Source of the DNA: Palsa-965 sp044448685
GTDB lineage: Bacteria > Bacteroidota > Bacteroidia > Palsa-965
Direction: 5' to 3'
DNA length: 64,000 bases
NCBI GenBank assembly: GCA_044448685.1
Contig: JBIOHC010000018.1
Coordinates: forward strand, 5,295-69,294
The first letter of the stretch is position 1; the number at the start of each line of letters is the position of its first letter. A program made the position numbers and the translations under genes. Of the stretch, positions 43,223 to 52,000 are shown piece after piece. The notes below the pieces were generated by a model that made no database searches, was not told where the DNA came from, and saw nothing but the letters and a program-made list of their open reading frames with translations.

Positions 43223-43939
43223 ATGAGCAAGAAAATCAGTTGCAGTGATTGCACTAATTTCGTTTGCTATATCAGGCAGCATTGTTCCTTTGAATGGCTG
43301 AACAGGATAGGGCTTAAAAAAATTCAGATTGAACACCAGCCAAAAGATATTATATTCAGGGAAGGCGGTTATGTGGAAGGGACCTATTTTATACAACAGG
43401 GCAATGTTAAAATTGTTGCCAGCGGAATTGATCACAGGGAACAGATTGTACGTATGGTTACAAGCGGACAAGTGCTCGGGCACCGTGGCATGGACGATGA
43501 CAAATACCCCGTGAGTGCCATAGCCTTGAGCGAAACTGCAGTCTGTTTTATAGACAACGAGACGCTTTATGAGGCTTATATGCAGAACCCCAAACTTACT
43601 TTTCAAATGGTTGAATTTTACTCCCATGAACTTCAGAAGGCCGAAATACGCATGAAATATCTGGCACAGATGAATGTGAGGGAGAAGATTGCAGAAGCTC
43701 TGCTGTTTATCAAAGATGTATTCGGACTCAACAAATCGGATGATACGCTCAATGTTTCCCTTTCTCGTCAGGAAATAGCCGATATGACAGGTGTAATGGT
43801 AGAACAGGTAAGCCGTGAACTCGGTCAATTCGTGAAGAAAAAATTTATCATTAAAAAAGGCAGAAGCGGAATTAAACTGTCCGACATCAACGGACTGCAG
43901 GATGTTATACGAAAATATGGTATTGAGCAGTATACATGA
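43223..43939 (+). CDS. Crp/Fnr family regulator with N-terminal cysteine cluster (paralogue 1)
   Basis: 238-residue transcription regulator. The N-terminus CSDCTNFVCYIRQHC (Cys7, Cys10, Cys15, Cys21) resembles the [4Fe-4S] ligand set of FNR-type oxygen sensors. It is followed by a cyclic-nucleotide-binding-like beta-barrel (GGYVEGTYFIQQGNVKIV, then GQVLGHRGMDD), the dimerisation helix (near 150), and a helix-turn-helix with LSRQEIADMTGVMVEQVSREL (about 178-198, recognition part VMVEQVSREL). Lies 116 bp after the redox operon, so it likely controls it or is controlled by redox state. Confidence 0.9.
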   Translation: MSKKISCSDCTNFVCYIRQHCSFEWLNRIGLKKIQIEHQPKDIIFREGGYVEGTYFIQQGNVKIVASGIDHREQIVRMVTSGQVLGHRGMDDDKYPVSAIALSETAVCFIDNETLYEAYMQNPKLTFQMVEFYSHELQKAEIRMKYLAQMNVREKIAEALLFIKDVFGLNKSDDTLNVSLSRQEIADMTGVMVEQVSRELGQFVKKKFIIKKGRSGIKLSDINGLQDVIRKYGIEQYT

Positions 43940-43961
43940 GCAGGAATGAACCGAATCAATA

Positions 43962-43973
43962 TCAGTTAACTGA
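43962..43973. promoter_or_regulatory. 12-bp palindrome between the two regulator genes
   Basis: TCAGTTAACTGA is a perfect palindrome in the 112-bp gap between the paralogous Crp/Fnr genes, about 66 bases before the centre of the next -7 box. Plausible operator for one of the two regulators. Confidence 0.4.
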
Positions 43974-44027
43974 CAAATGTTAGTCCAAAATCTGTTTTAG
44001 AACATTTATTTCTGTACAGGATAGGGC

Positions 44028-44035
44028 TATTTTTG
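44028..44035 (+). promoter_or_regulatory. Putative -7 box for the second Crp/Fnr gene
   Basis: TATTTTTG fits TAnnTTTG and ends 16 bases before the start at 44052. No spaced -33 TTG; activator dependence is possible. Confidence 0.45.
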
Positions 44036-44051
44036 GTGAGGATGATGTGAT

Positions 44052-44738
44052 ATGGAGACAATCAGTTGCTGTTCATGTATAAATGCAGGCTGCTTTGTAA
44101 AGCTATGTTCCGACGATTGGATCCGGCTTATTGACCCTAAAAAAATCCAGTCCTACTACCAAAAGGGTCAGAAAATATTCACCGAAGGATCCCCGGTTTC
44201 AGGAGTCTACTTCATTCAGAAAGGAAAGGCAAAAGTATTTCTTACCGGCTTTCAGAACAGGGAACAAATCGTTCGCTTTGCAGCCGATGGCCATATACTG
44301 GGTCACCGGGGCATTGGCAATGATGTTTATCCTGTCAGTGCTGTGGCTATGGAAGAATCCTCCATCTGTTTCATCAAGAACGATCTGCTCAATCAGTTAT
44401 TCATGCGTAATCCCAGATTCACCATCGAACTGATGATGTATTATTCCAGGGAACTGCGTAAGGCAGAAAGCAGGATGAAGAATATAGCTCAGATGAATGT
44501 AAGGGGTAAAATAGCGGAGACATTACTCGTTTTATACGAAAATTTCGGTCTGGACGAACATCAGGAACTGAATGTACCTTTTACACGCGAAGACCTTGCC
44601 AGCGCTTCAGGCAGTACCCGCCAGCAGGTGGTGCAGCAACTAACAGAGTTTGAGAAAGACGGCCTTATAGAGAAAAACGGTAAAAAGGTTGTGCTGAAAA
44701 ATCTGCAAGCCCTCAGAGAAATTCTGTATAAGTCCTGA
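44052..44738 (+). CDS. Crp/Fnr family regulator with N-terminal cysteine cluster (paralogue 2)
   Basis: 228 residues. Cys6, Cys7, Cys9, Cys14 and Cys19 near the N-terminus (METISCCSCINAGCFVKLC) repeat the CX2CX4C core of paralogue 1. The ligand-binding barrel keeps the same motif, including GHILGHRGIGNDVYPVSAVAM (here as LGHRGIGN), and the DNA-binding part holds FTREDLASASGSTRQQVVQQL near residue 180. The two paralogues share layout and several motifs but differ in the helix-turn-helix, so they may recognise different sites. Tandem duplication seems likely. Separate promoter. Confidence 0.9.
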   Translation: METISCCSCINAGCFVKLCSDDWIRLIDPKKIQSYYQKGQKIFTEGSPVSGVYFIQKGKAKVFLTGFQNREQIVRFAADGHILGHRGIGNDVYPVSAVAMEESSICFIKNDLLNQLFMRNPRFTIELMMYYSRELRKAESRMKNIAQMNVRGKIAETLLVLYENFGLDEHQELNVPFTREDLASASGSTRQQVVQQLTEFEKDGLIEKNGKKVVLKNLQALREILYKS

Positions 44739-44866
44739 AGCAGCTCAAAGTGTAATTCCCTTCTCACAACCGTTTCGACACTCCCGGTATGCGTTTTTCA
44801 GAAAGTATTTTTCGATAAACTGCAACCAAAGTGAGTGTCCGCTCTCATTCTCACTCTGATTTTAAG

Positions 44867-44940
44867 TGATCCCGGCGCGATTCGAACGCGCGACCTACTG
44901 CTTAGAAGGCAGTTGCTCTATCCAGCTGAGCTACGGAATC
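44867..44940 (-). tRNA. tRNA-Arg (anticodon TCT)
   Basis: Minus-strand cloverleaf of 74 nt: acceptor GATTCCG with CGGGATC, D-arm with AGCTCAGCTGGATAGAGC, anticodon loop CTTCTAA (TCT), T-arm GTTCGAATC. Discriminator A at 44867. Confidence 0.95.
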
Positions 44941-45025
44941 AGTTAATTCATTATATTATTGAACCTTAATCCTTTAATTTCACTAACCAAAATGTATACA
45001 TAGAACATTATTACCACTATTAACC

Positions 45026-45098
45026 GGCAGTTGCTCCCTGCCTGCCGTATCTCGAGCTTGCGCGAAGGCAGACAGGTATCCAGCTGAGCTGCGGAATC
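45026..45098 (-). pseudogene. tRNA-Arg 5' fragment with a 40-bp palindromic insert
   Basis: On the minus strand, 45077-45098 matches the tRNA-Arg start at 44919-44940 with one change (gctgcgg for gctacgg), and 45026-45036 matches the following D-arm to anticodon-stem segment of that tRNA. Between them, exactly within the D-loop sequence, sits a 40-bp insert (45037-45076) with arms cctgcctgcc and ggcagacagg, one mismatch. The tRNA 3' half is missing. It is a dead partial copy of the adjacent gene, interrupted by a palindromic element. Confidence 0.8.
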
Positions 45099-45131
45099 CT
45101 GACAATAAGAACGAATTGTTATTCTATACAA

Positions 45132-45170
45132 AACCCCTAATTCCACAGCTGATCAGTGAGATTAGGGGTT
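45132..45170 (-). terminator. Terminator downstream of tRNA-Pro
   Basis: 10-bp inverted repeat aacccctaat / attaggggtt with a 19-base loop; on the minus strand it ends in TTTTG, 8 bp after the tRNA 3' end. Confidence 0.75.
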
Positions 45171-45177
45171 CTTGATG

Positions 45178-45251
45178 TCGGGGTGGCAGGATTCGAACCT
45201 ACGACCTTCTGCTCCCAAAGCAGACGCGATACCGGGCTACGCTACACCCCG
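45178..45251 (-). tRNA. tRNA-Pro (anticodon TGG)
   Basis: Minus-strand cloverleaf of 74 nt: acceptor CGGGGTG with CACCCCG, D-arm, anticodon loop TTTGGGA (TGG), T-arm GGTTCGAATCC, discriminator A. Confidence 0.95.
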
Positions 45252-45372
45252 AAGTCCATTAAACAATTGATACAATACCCTATCAAATGCTTAAGGGTTG
45301 CAAATGTATTAATTATTTTCAATATGTATACTTTTTTATCTTTTTCAGGGAAAATACCTTTCCTAGCCCCCC

Positions 45373-45626
45373 TCACCCCAACACCACACTCAACACCGGA
45401 CTCCACGGCCCATCCTCTCTTTTGGTATTTACCTTGACTCTGAAATAATACCGTACAATTGGTTCCAGGCTATTCACCAGCAACTTAACATTGGTACCCG
45501 CCACCAGTTCTGTCCAGCTTATAACATCATCCGGAGTGGTGGCCATGGAATATATATAGCAGGAGCATCGACTTTCATCTTATCCAGATAGTGTTTTGCA
45601 TTCGTAATGAGCTGATGTATACTCAT
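45373..45626 (-). pseudogene. Decayed fibronectin type III-domain gene remnant
   Basis: The minus strand starts MSIHQLITNAKHYLDKMKVD at 45626 but stops after 35 residues. In another frame the same strand reads a fibronectin type III C-terminal half: SMATTPDDVISWTELV, then LVNSLEPIVRYYFRVKV, then GPWSPVLSVVLG and a stop at 45373. The switch of frame near TATATATAT is a frameshift. It fits the C-terminal domain of small single-FN3 proteins found in Bacteroidota. The rest of the 594-bp gene-free stretch between tRNA-Pro and the Rieske gene (45252-45372, 45627-45846) shows nothing else. Confidence 0.6.
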
Positions 45627-45846
45627 AAATTTAAGGTCTAAGGTGACCTGACGTCTTTTTATTTTTGACTGTACATGCATTGTGGAAGATGGATCCGGTT
45701 TCCACGCAGAAAGAGGGACGTTCTGAGTTAAATGGTAGTGAATGCAGGAAAAAGGTGTAATGGGAACCTGAACAAATTAAGCCCTGTTTGCAGGAAAATC
45801 CTTTTTCTGCCGTAACTTAGCACATCAGCAGCTTATAGTCTCAATT

Positions 45847-46260
45847 ATGGACAGAAAAGAATTTCTATCCCTTGTCGGTATCAGTGCAGCGGCTTTGACC
45901 ACCCTTTCCTGCCTCGATGCCTGTAAGAAAACCCCGCTTGGCGCCACCCCTCCAAGTGTAAACTTCAACCTGAACCTGGCTGATCCTGCGAATAGCGCTC
46001 TGACTCATAACGGAGGTTACATGTATATGCAGGGTGTTATCATCGCCCGGACCAATACCGGCTTATTCCTGGCTGTTTCTCAAACCTGTCCGCATATGGG
46101 CAATACAGTGGTTTATGAAAGCGGTAATAATGATTTTTACTGCCCTGCACATAATTCTGTCTTTGCACCCAATGGTCAGGTCACCGGAGGTCCTTCGCCC
46201 CAGAACCTTAAATCATACAATACACAGCTCACAGGCACAAACCTGCATATTTGGGGTTAA
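45847..46260 (+). CDS. Rieske [2Fe-2S] protein, small exported form
   Basis: 137 residues with a hydrophobic N-terminus and cysteines at 22 and 26 (possible lipoprotein; the MDRKEFL start is also Tat-like). The Rieske cluster ligands are intact: Cys81-x-His83 in TCPHMG and Cys99-x2-His102 in YCPAHN. Length is that of a bare Rieske domain, without the anchor helix of bc1 complexes. Stands alone, facing the large SpoIIE gene 22 bp downstream. Acts as a one-electron carrier; the partner is unknown, although the cytochrome cluster is only 3 kb away. Confidence 0.85.
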   Translation: MDRKEFLSLVGISAAALTTLSCLDACKKTPLGATPPSVNFNLNLADPANSALTHNGGYMYMQGVIIARTNTGLFLAVSQTCPHMGNTVVYESGNNDFYCPAHNSVFAPNGQVTGGPSPQNLKSYNTQLTGTNLHIWG

Positions 46261-46282
46261 ATCAGCCTAGCTTTACCAGCCT

Positions 46283-48376
46283 ATGAAAAGGTTTTTGTGT
46301 CTGTTTATATTGCTTACCCTTATCCTCCCTCTTTTTTCACAGAACAGGGAAATAGATTCCCTCCAAAATCTGGTTCAAAATATGCCCGGTGATACTGGAA
46401 AAATAACGCTTTTGAACAAGCTGAGTATCACCCTTCGCAAGAAAAGCCTTTTTGGAAGAGCTACCGCTTATGCTGATGAAGCATTGCTGCTTTCTCAAAA
46501 ACTCCATGATTCCAGAGGTATAGCCAAATCCTATTTACGACTGGGGGATGTAGATTTCGCAAAAGCCAGTTTCACAGAAGCATTGGAATATTTTGAAAAA
46601 GCTCTGGTGATTTTTACAAAACTCGATGATCCGGCCGGAATTACCGATGCCCTCAATTACAAAGGGAATGTATTGTATGATCAAGGTAACTACCCCCAGA
46701 GCCTGGATTGTTATTTAAAAGCATTGAAAATAAGCGAAACCCATGGCTCCCCTCACTCTTTATCCAGCAGCTACGAAAATCTGGCCTATCTGTACAAAGA
46801 TCAGGGCGACCTGAAACAATCGCTTGACTATGACAAGAAGGCCCTTGCACTGAGGGAAAAAATAAAAGACACCTTTGCTATTGCAGTTACCTACAACAAT
46901 ATGGGTATTACCTATAAACGGATGAAGGATTATGGCAATGCACTTCGCTGTCATCAGAAAGCCCTTGGACTCAGGCTGAAAATGAATGACAAAAATGGCA
47001 TGGGGGGATCCTATATGAATATAGGACTTGTTTATAAAAACATGGAGATTATGAATAAAGCCCTGGAATACGAATTACTTGGACTCAAATGCAAAGAGGA
47101 AGGGGGTGATAAAAACGGAATTGCTACCGCCCATTGTAATCTGGGTGATGCCTATTTCATCATTCATGACCCCGGAAAAGCCATAGACCAGTACAACCTT
47201 GGCCTGGAAGTTGGAGAAACGATCCAAAGCAAAGAAATTATAAAATACTGTTACGAAGGGCTGGCCACCACCTATGAAAAAATGGGGGATGCGGGTAAGG
47301 CTCTTTATTATTTTAAACAAGGTTCAGCTATTAAAGACAGTATTGTAAATGAAAGTACGGGCAAACAGCTTGCCAATATGCAGGCCCGTTTTGAAAGTGA
47401 CCAGAAGGACCATAAAATTGCCCTACTCAATAAGGACAAGGATACACAGGCGGTGCTAAATGCTGCCGAAAACAAGAAGCAGCGTATCATAATAGGTTCT
47501 GTGACACTTGGCCTCCTCCTCACCCTCCTGCTTGCCATCTTCATCTGGAGAGGTTACCGGCAAAAACAAAGAGACCACTCCAAAATATCCGCTCAAAAAG
47601 AAATCATTGAAGAGAAAAACAAGGACATTACCGACAGTATCAATTATGCACGGCGTATCCAGCAAGCCATGCTTCCCCTTGAACAGAAAATAAACCGGTA
47701 CCTAAAAGATTATTTTATCCTGTTCAGACCTAAAGCTATTGTGAGCGGAGACTTTTACTGGTTTCATGAAAAAGACGGGACGCTAGTAGTGGCTGTTGTG
47801 GACTGCACAGGTCATGGAGTTCCCGGTGCCTTTATGAGCCTTATCGGAAATGATTTACTCAACGAAATAATTATCGGAAGAAATATACTGGAGCCCGGAC
47901 TTATACTTCAGGAGCTCAACAGAGGAATACATAAAGCCCTTAAACAGGAAGAAACCCAAAGCCGTGACGGGATGGATATGGCTCTGTGTGTAATCCGGAA
48001 TAAGGAACTGAAGATAGCTGCCGCCAATAACCCCGTATGGATATACCGACAGGAAAGTGGAGAAATGGTGGAATTAGGGGCAACAAAATCAGCCATTGGA
48101 GGACATACCCCTACGGATCAGCTTTTTGAAACGACGGTCACAACCCTGTCTGCCGGCGATACACTTTATTTATACAGTGACGGATTAGCCGACCAGTTCG
48201 GAGGCCCCAAAGGAAAAAAATTCAAATACAAACAATTCCGCGATATCCTTATAGCTTCTGCTTCCCTTCTTGCACCCCTTCAAAAAGAAAAGCTTGAGCA
48301 GGCTTTTGATCAATGGAAAGGACATGTGGAACAGGTGGATGATGTGACCGTAATCGGAATCCGGTTCTCAATTTAA
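46283..48376 (+). CDS. TPR-repeat sensor with SpoIIE/PP2C phosphatase output
   Basis: 697 residues. Signal peptide about 1-19, then about eight TPR-like repeats (roughly residues 30-350; YENLAYLYKDQGDLKQSLDY is a good example), a membrane helix (about 396-420), a short coiled coil with the linker KDITDSINYARRIQQAMLP, and a PP2C-type SpoIIE phosphatase (about 470-697) with the metal-binding motifs SGDFYWF, VDCTGHGVPGAF, DGMDMAL and YSDGLADQFGG. Such proteins signal from periplasm to a serine phosphatase that often acts on anti-anti-sigma factors. Shares its output domain with 55404. Starts 22 bp after the Rieske gene. Confidence 0.9.
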   Translation: MKRFLCLFILLTLILPLFSQNREIDSLQNLVQNMPGDTGKITLLNKLSITLRKKSLFGRATAYADEALLLSQKLHDSRGIAKSYLRLGDVDFAKASFTEALEYFEKALVIFTKLDDPAGITDALNYKGNVLYDQGNYPQSLDCYLKALKISETHGSPHSLSSSYENLAYLYKDQGDLKQSLDYDKKALALREKIKDTFAIAVTYNNMGITYKRMKDYGNALRCHQKALGLRLKMNDKNGMGGSYMNIGLVYKNMEIMNKALEYELLGLKCKEEGGDKNGIATAHCNLGDAYFIIHDPGKAIDQYNLGLEVGETIQSKEIIKYCYEGLATTYEKMGDAGKALYYFKQGSAIKDSIVNESTGKQLANMQARFESDQKDHKIALLNKDKDTQAVLNAAENKKQRIIIGSVTLGLLLTLLLAIFIWRGYRQKQRDHSKISAQKEIIEEKNKDITDSINYARRIQQAMLPLEQKINRYLKDYFILFRPKAIVSGDFYWFHEKDGTLVVAVVDCTGHGVPGAFMSLIGNDLLNEIIIGRNILEPGLILQELNRGIHKALKQEETQSRDGMDMALCVIRNKELKIAAANNPVWIYRQESGEMVELGATKSAIGGHTPTDQLFETTVTTLSAGDTLYLYSDGLADQFGGPKGKKFKYKQFRDILIASASLLAPLQKEKLEQAFDQWKGHVEQVDDVTVIGIRFSI

Positions 48377-48381
48377 AAGCG

Positions 48382-48966
48382 ATGACATTTATTCTGCCAC
48401 ACCTGAAAAGGGAAGAGGTCGTATTCAACGACAAACTGGTTATACGCAAAGGCTTTCTGGAATACAGAAACAACACAGGGACTCCTTCATCCTATACCCG
48501 TCTGAGAGTGGACAGGCAGGATGCTTCAGCGGTTCTGATCTATAATACGGAATCTCAAAAAATTATCCTGACCCGTCAGTACCGCTATGCCATTGCTTCA
48601 CGTACCGCCGAACCCATCCTTGAAATCATGGCCGGCAAAGTGGATCCGGGAGAAGACCCCTTACAGACAGGAATACGGGAAGCTATTGAAGAGTGCGGTT
48701 ACAGAATACTTCCGGGCAATATACAACACCTCGCTTCCTTCTTTGCTTCTCCCGGTTATACATCCGAAAAATACAATCTCTATTTCGCCAAGGTCTCCAA
48801 TGCCGATAAAATCAATAATGGAGGAGGCCTTGAAGCAGAACACGAAAGTATAGAAGTGGTGGAGCTCGATCCTGCAGTCTTCCTGCACATGGCGGACAAT
48901 GGGCTTTTGGAAGACGGAAAAACACTGACAGTAGCTTTGCTGGCCCGGAACCGGGAACTGTTATAA
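48382..48966 (+). CDS. Nudix hydrolase
   Basis: 194 residues. The Nudix box is GKVDPGEDPLQTGIREAIEECGY (about residues 75-97, given as GKVDPGED and REAIEECGY), matching Gx5Ex7REUxEExGU. The N-terminal strand pattern (LTRQYRYAIASRT) and the length fit the ADP-ribose / GDP-mannose pyrophosphatase branch (NudF/NudK-like). Hydrolyses a nucleoside diphosphate linked to another moiety; substrate not determined. Starts 5 bp after the SpoIIE gene, so it is probably cotranscribed. Confidence 0.88.
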   Translation: MTFILPHLKREEVVFNDKLVIRKGFLEYRNNTGTPSSYTRLRVDRQDASAVLIYNTESQKIILTRQYRYAIASRTAEPILEIMAGKVDPGEDPLQTGIREAIEECGYRILPGNIQHLASFFASPGYTSEKYNLYFAKVSNADKINNGGGLEAEHESIEVVELDPAVFLHMADNGLLEDGKTLTVALLARNRELL

Positions 48967-48969
48967 AAA

Positions 48970-48997
48970 AACGTCCCGACGTTTCCGCCAGGACGTT
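48970..48997. terminator. Weak hairpin between convergent genes
   Basis: Arms aacgtcc and ggacgtt, 7 bp, with a 14-base loop. It sits between the Nudix gene and the minus-strand gene 49018; no clear T-run. Confidence 0.4.
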
Positions 48998-49017
48998 CTC
49001 TGCGGATTGCTTTATTT

Positions 49018-52000
49018 TTAATTCACAACCTGAATACGCTGCACGGAGACTCCGCTTGCATTTTCAAGTTTGATAAAATACATTCCTTCAGCCTGATTCT
49101 TCAGGTCAAGAGTTATCTTTGTCTGAGTCATCTTTTCAGCATATATCAACTGACCAACAGCATTCACCACTGTGATCACTCCACCTGTCTGAGGAACTTC
49201 TATGGTGATGATACCATTTGCCGGATTCGGATAAACCCTGATCTGACCCAACCCTGCTTCCTGTATGCCCATAACGCAGTTATAAACATGAATAACAGCT
49301 TTCGCCGAAGCGCTGCAACCAGAACCATTCGTGTAGGTATAAGTCACCGTATCGGCACCTACACCAGCAGCACTTGGATTAAAGGATCCCGATGTAACGA
49401 AGTTACCGGTATAAGCTCCTCCGGCAGGTGAGCCTCCGCTCAGTACAACCGCAGTCTGATTTACACAGGTACTGTCAACAGCTTTGGTAAATGTTTCGGT
49501 GACTGTGGGTGTCGGATTAACAGTAATGGAAGCGGTATTTGTTTTCTGACATCCGTTGGCATCCGTTCCGGTCACCGTATAGGTCTGCGAGCCGGCAGGA
49601 ACAAACGGACTGTTATTTGGCGCATAAGGGCTCCATGTATAAGATACAGCCCCGGCTCCTTTGAGTTGCACAACATTTCCTGCGCATACCGTACCGTTGG
49701 AAGGAACAGTTGTTGCTGTTACGTTAGGCAATGTGTTCACCGTAACAGCAACCGTATTCTTATTGGTACATCCGTTTCCGTCTGTTGCCGTCACTGTATA
49801 TGTAGCCGAAGCGGAAGGAACAAAGGCCACATTATTTGTAATGACAGGCGACCAGGTATAAGTACTTGCACCGCCTGCAGTTAACGTAAGGCTGCCACCG
49901 GTGCAAACGGCTGCATTGGCCGGATTGGCAGATACAGTGATGGAAGGCAATGCGTTTACCTGTATGAAATTACTTGCAGAGCTGGTGCAGGGCCCTGAAG
50001 TATAGGTATACAGAATGGTATGGGTTCCCACACCGGCTGTGGCCGGATTAAACATACCTGCTGAAACACCGGGGCCGGAATACGTTCCTCCTGTCGGTGT
50101 GCCACCCGTAAGGGCTACCGCAGCTGCATTTACACAATATGGACCCGGAGCACCTCCGTAAGTCACTGTCGGTCCGCCGGCATCATTTACGGCTACACTG
50201 GCATTGGAAGTACAACCATTGCCATCGGTAACCGTAACATTATATGAACCGGCAGCAACGCTGGTAATTGATGAAGTAGTTCCTCCACCCTGCCAGCTAT
50301 ACGTGTATGAACCGGTTCCTCCGGAAGCCGTTACACTGGCTGTTCCATTGGCATTTCCACACGTTGCATTGACAGAACCAGGCGTAAGTGAAATTGCACT
50401 TGGCTGACTCAGGGAAGTTGTGCTTGTTACCGAACATCCTTTTGAATCTGTAATAGTTACTGTATAACTGCCCGCCGGAAGTGCGCTGAAGGTATTGTTA
50501 GAAGTTGCGACCCCTCCGTTAAGTGCATAGGTATAAGGGCCGAAACCATTGCTTGCCGATACACTGATACTTCCGGAGCTAGCTCCATGGCACGCCACCT
50601 GTGTAGGACTAAGCGAACTCATTATTCCGCTTACCGTAACTACCTGTGAATAGGTTGCCGAATTACCGCAACCGTTAATAACCTTCAGGGTTATGGTATA
50701 GGTTCCTGCTGTCATATAGGAATAGTTGACATTGCTTTGGTGTGTGATCAGTGAATCTCCGTTTCCGAAATGCCATTTATAGGTAGATCCTCCGGCACCA
50801 ATCATGCTCACAACCTCGCATGTTTTTACGTTATTGCTTCCCAGTATATTAAGGCTGCCATTTACAGGCTGACTGCCTCCAACAGTGATATGAAGAGTAT
50901 CGGAAACGCTGTTACCGCAATTATTGGTGACAGTAAGGGTGACAACCTTGACACCGTTGCTTGTATATACATGGTGTACCAGATCAATCAACTGCATACC
51001 GCCTCCACCGCCATTACTTATATACTCAGGAGTGCCCAAGGTGGTCGTAGTCCCATCACCGAAATCATATTTAAAGCTGGCAAAACTTCCCACGTTATAA
51101 AAAGTAACTGTATCACCCGGACAGGCCGAAGTGGTTGGGGCCCCCCAGTTATTGTTACCGTTTCCACCATGTCCGTGACTTAAGGAAGGCACAACACTGT
51201 TATTGATGTTGATTGTTTGAGTCAAGGCTGTATCTTTTCCGCAACCGTTGTACAATTTAACCATTACGGTATACACCCCGGTGCTGCCGTAAGCAAATAC
51301 AGGTGAGGAATTGGAAGTGGAATCCTGAGGTGTGGTACCGAAATACCATTTGAAGGCACTGGGCGCAGGATTGTTTGGCCCCTGAAAGTTTACACTGTCA
51401 TGCGGACATGCCGGATTCGGATATATACCCCAGTTCGTTGAACCATGATAAGGCATATTCGAATTTACATGAATGACCTCGTTTACCGTTGTATCATTAT
51501 TGCAACCGTTATGAAGCCGGCAGGTAACAGTATAGGTTCCTGCTACCGGATAGGAATAATTGGGGTTGGAAATATTGCTTGAATCTGTATTGTAACCAAA
51601 ATGCCAGCCAAGACTTACATAGGCTGCTGCGTTCAGGTTGAAATTAATCATATCGGTTGGACATACGGTATTCATACTATTGATGTTCGTCCAGTTCTGG
51701 AAATGAATTCCTGATTTGACATGAACGGTATCCGTAAAGGTTGAACTGGTTCCGCAGGTACTTGTAACAGTCAGCTTAACAGCATATTTTCCGGTACCTG
51801 CATACGAATGCGTAGGATTCTGAGAACCGGAGTTGCCTCCATCCCCAAAAGTCCATGAATACGAAGATGCGTTATAATCACGGGGGTTGAACTGCCCCAT
51901 ATCACCGGGACAGACATTATTATTAAAATTGAAATTAGCGCTTGGGTGCCCTCCTGCCTTCACATAGATAACCTTCTTCAGATGCTGGAGCCCGCAGCCT

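Noticed and set aside
43214..43828. 204-residue minus-strand frame over the first Crp/Fnr gene
   Set aside because: Antisense shadow of a conserved regulator; no recognisable domain.
45156..45437. 93-residue plus-strand frame covering tRNA-Pro
   Set aside because: Overlaps a complete tRNA on the opposite strand and contains its complement; not coding.
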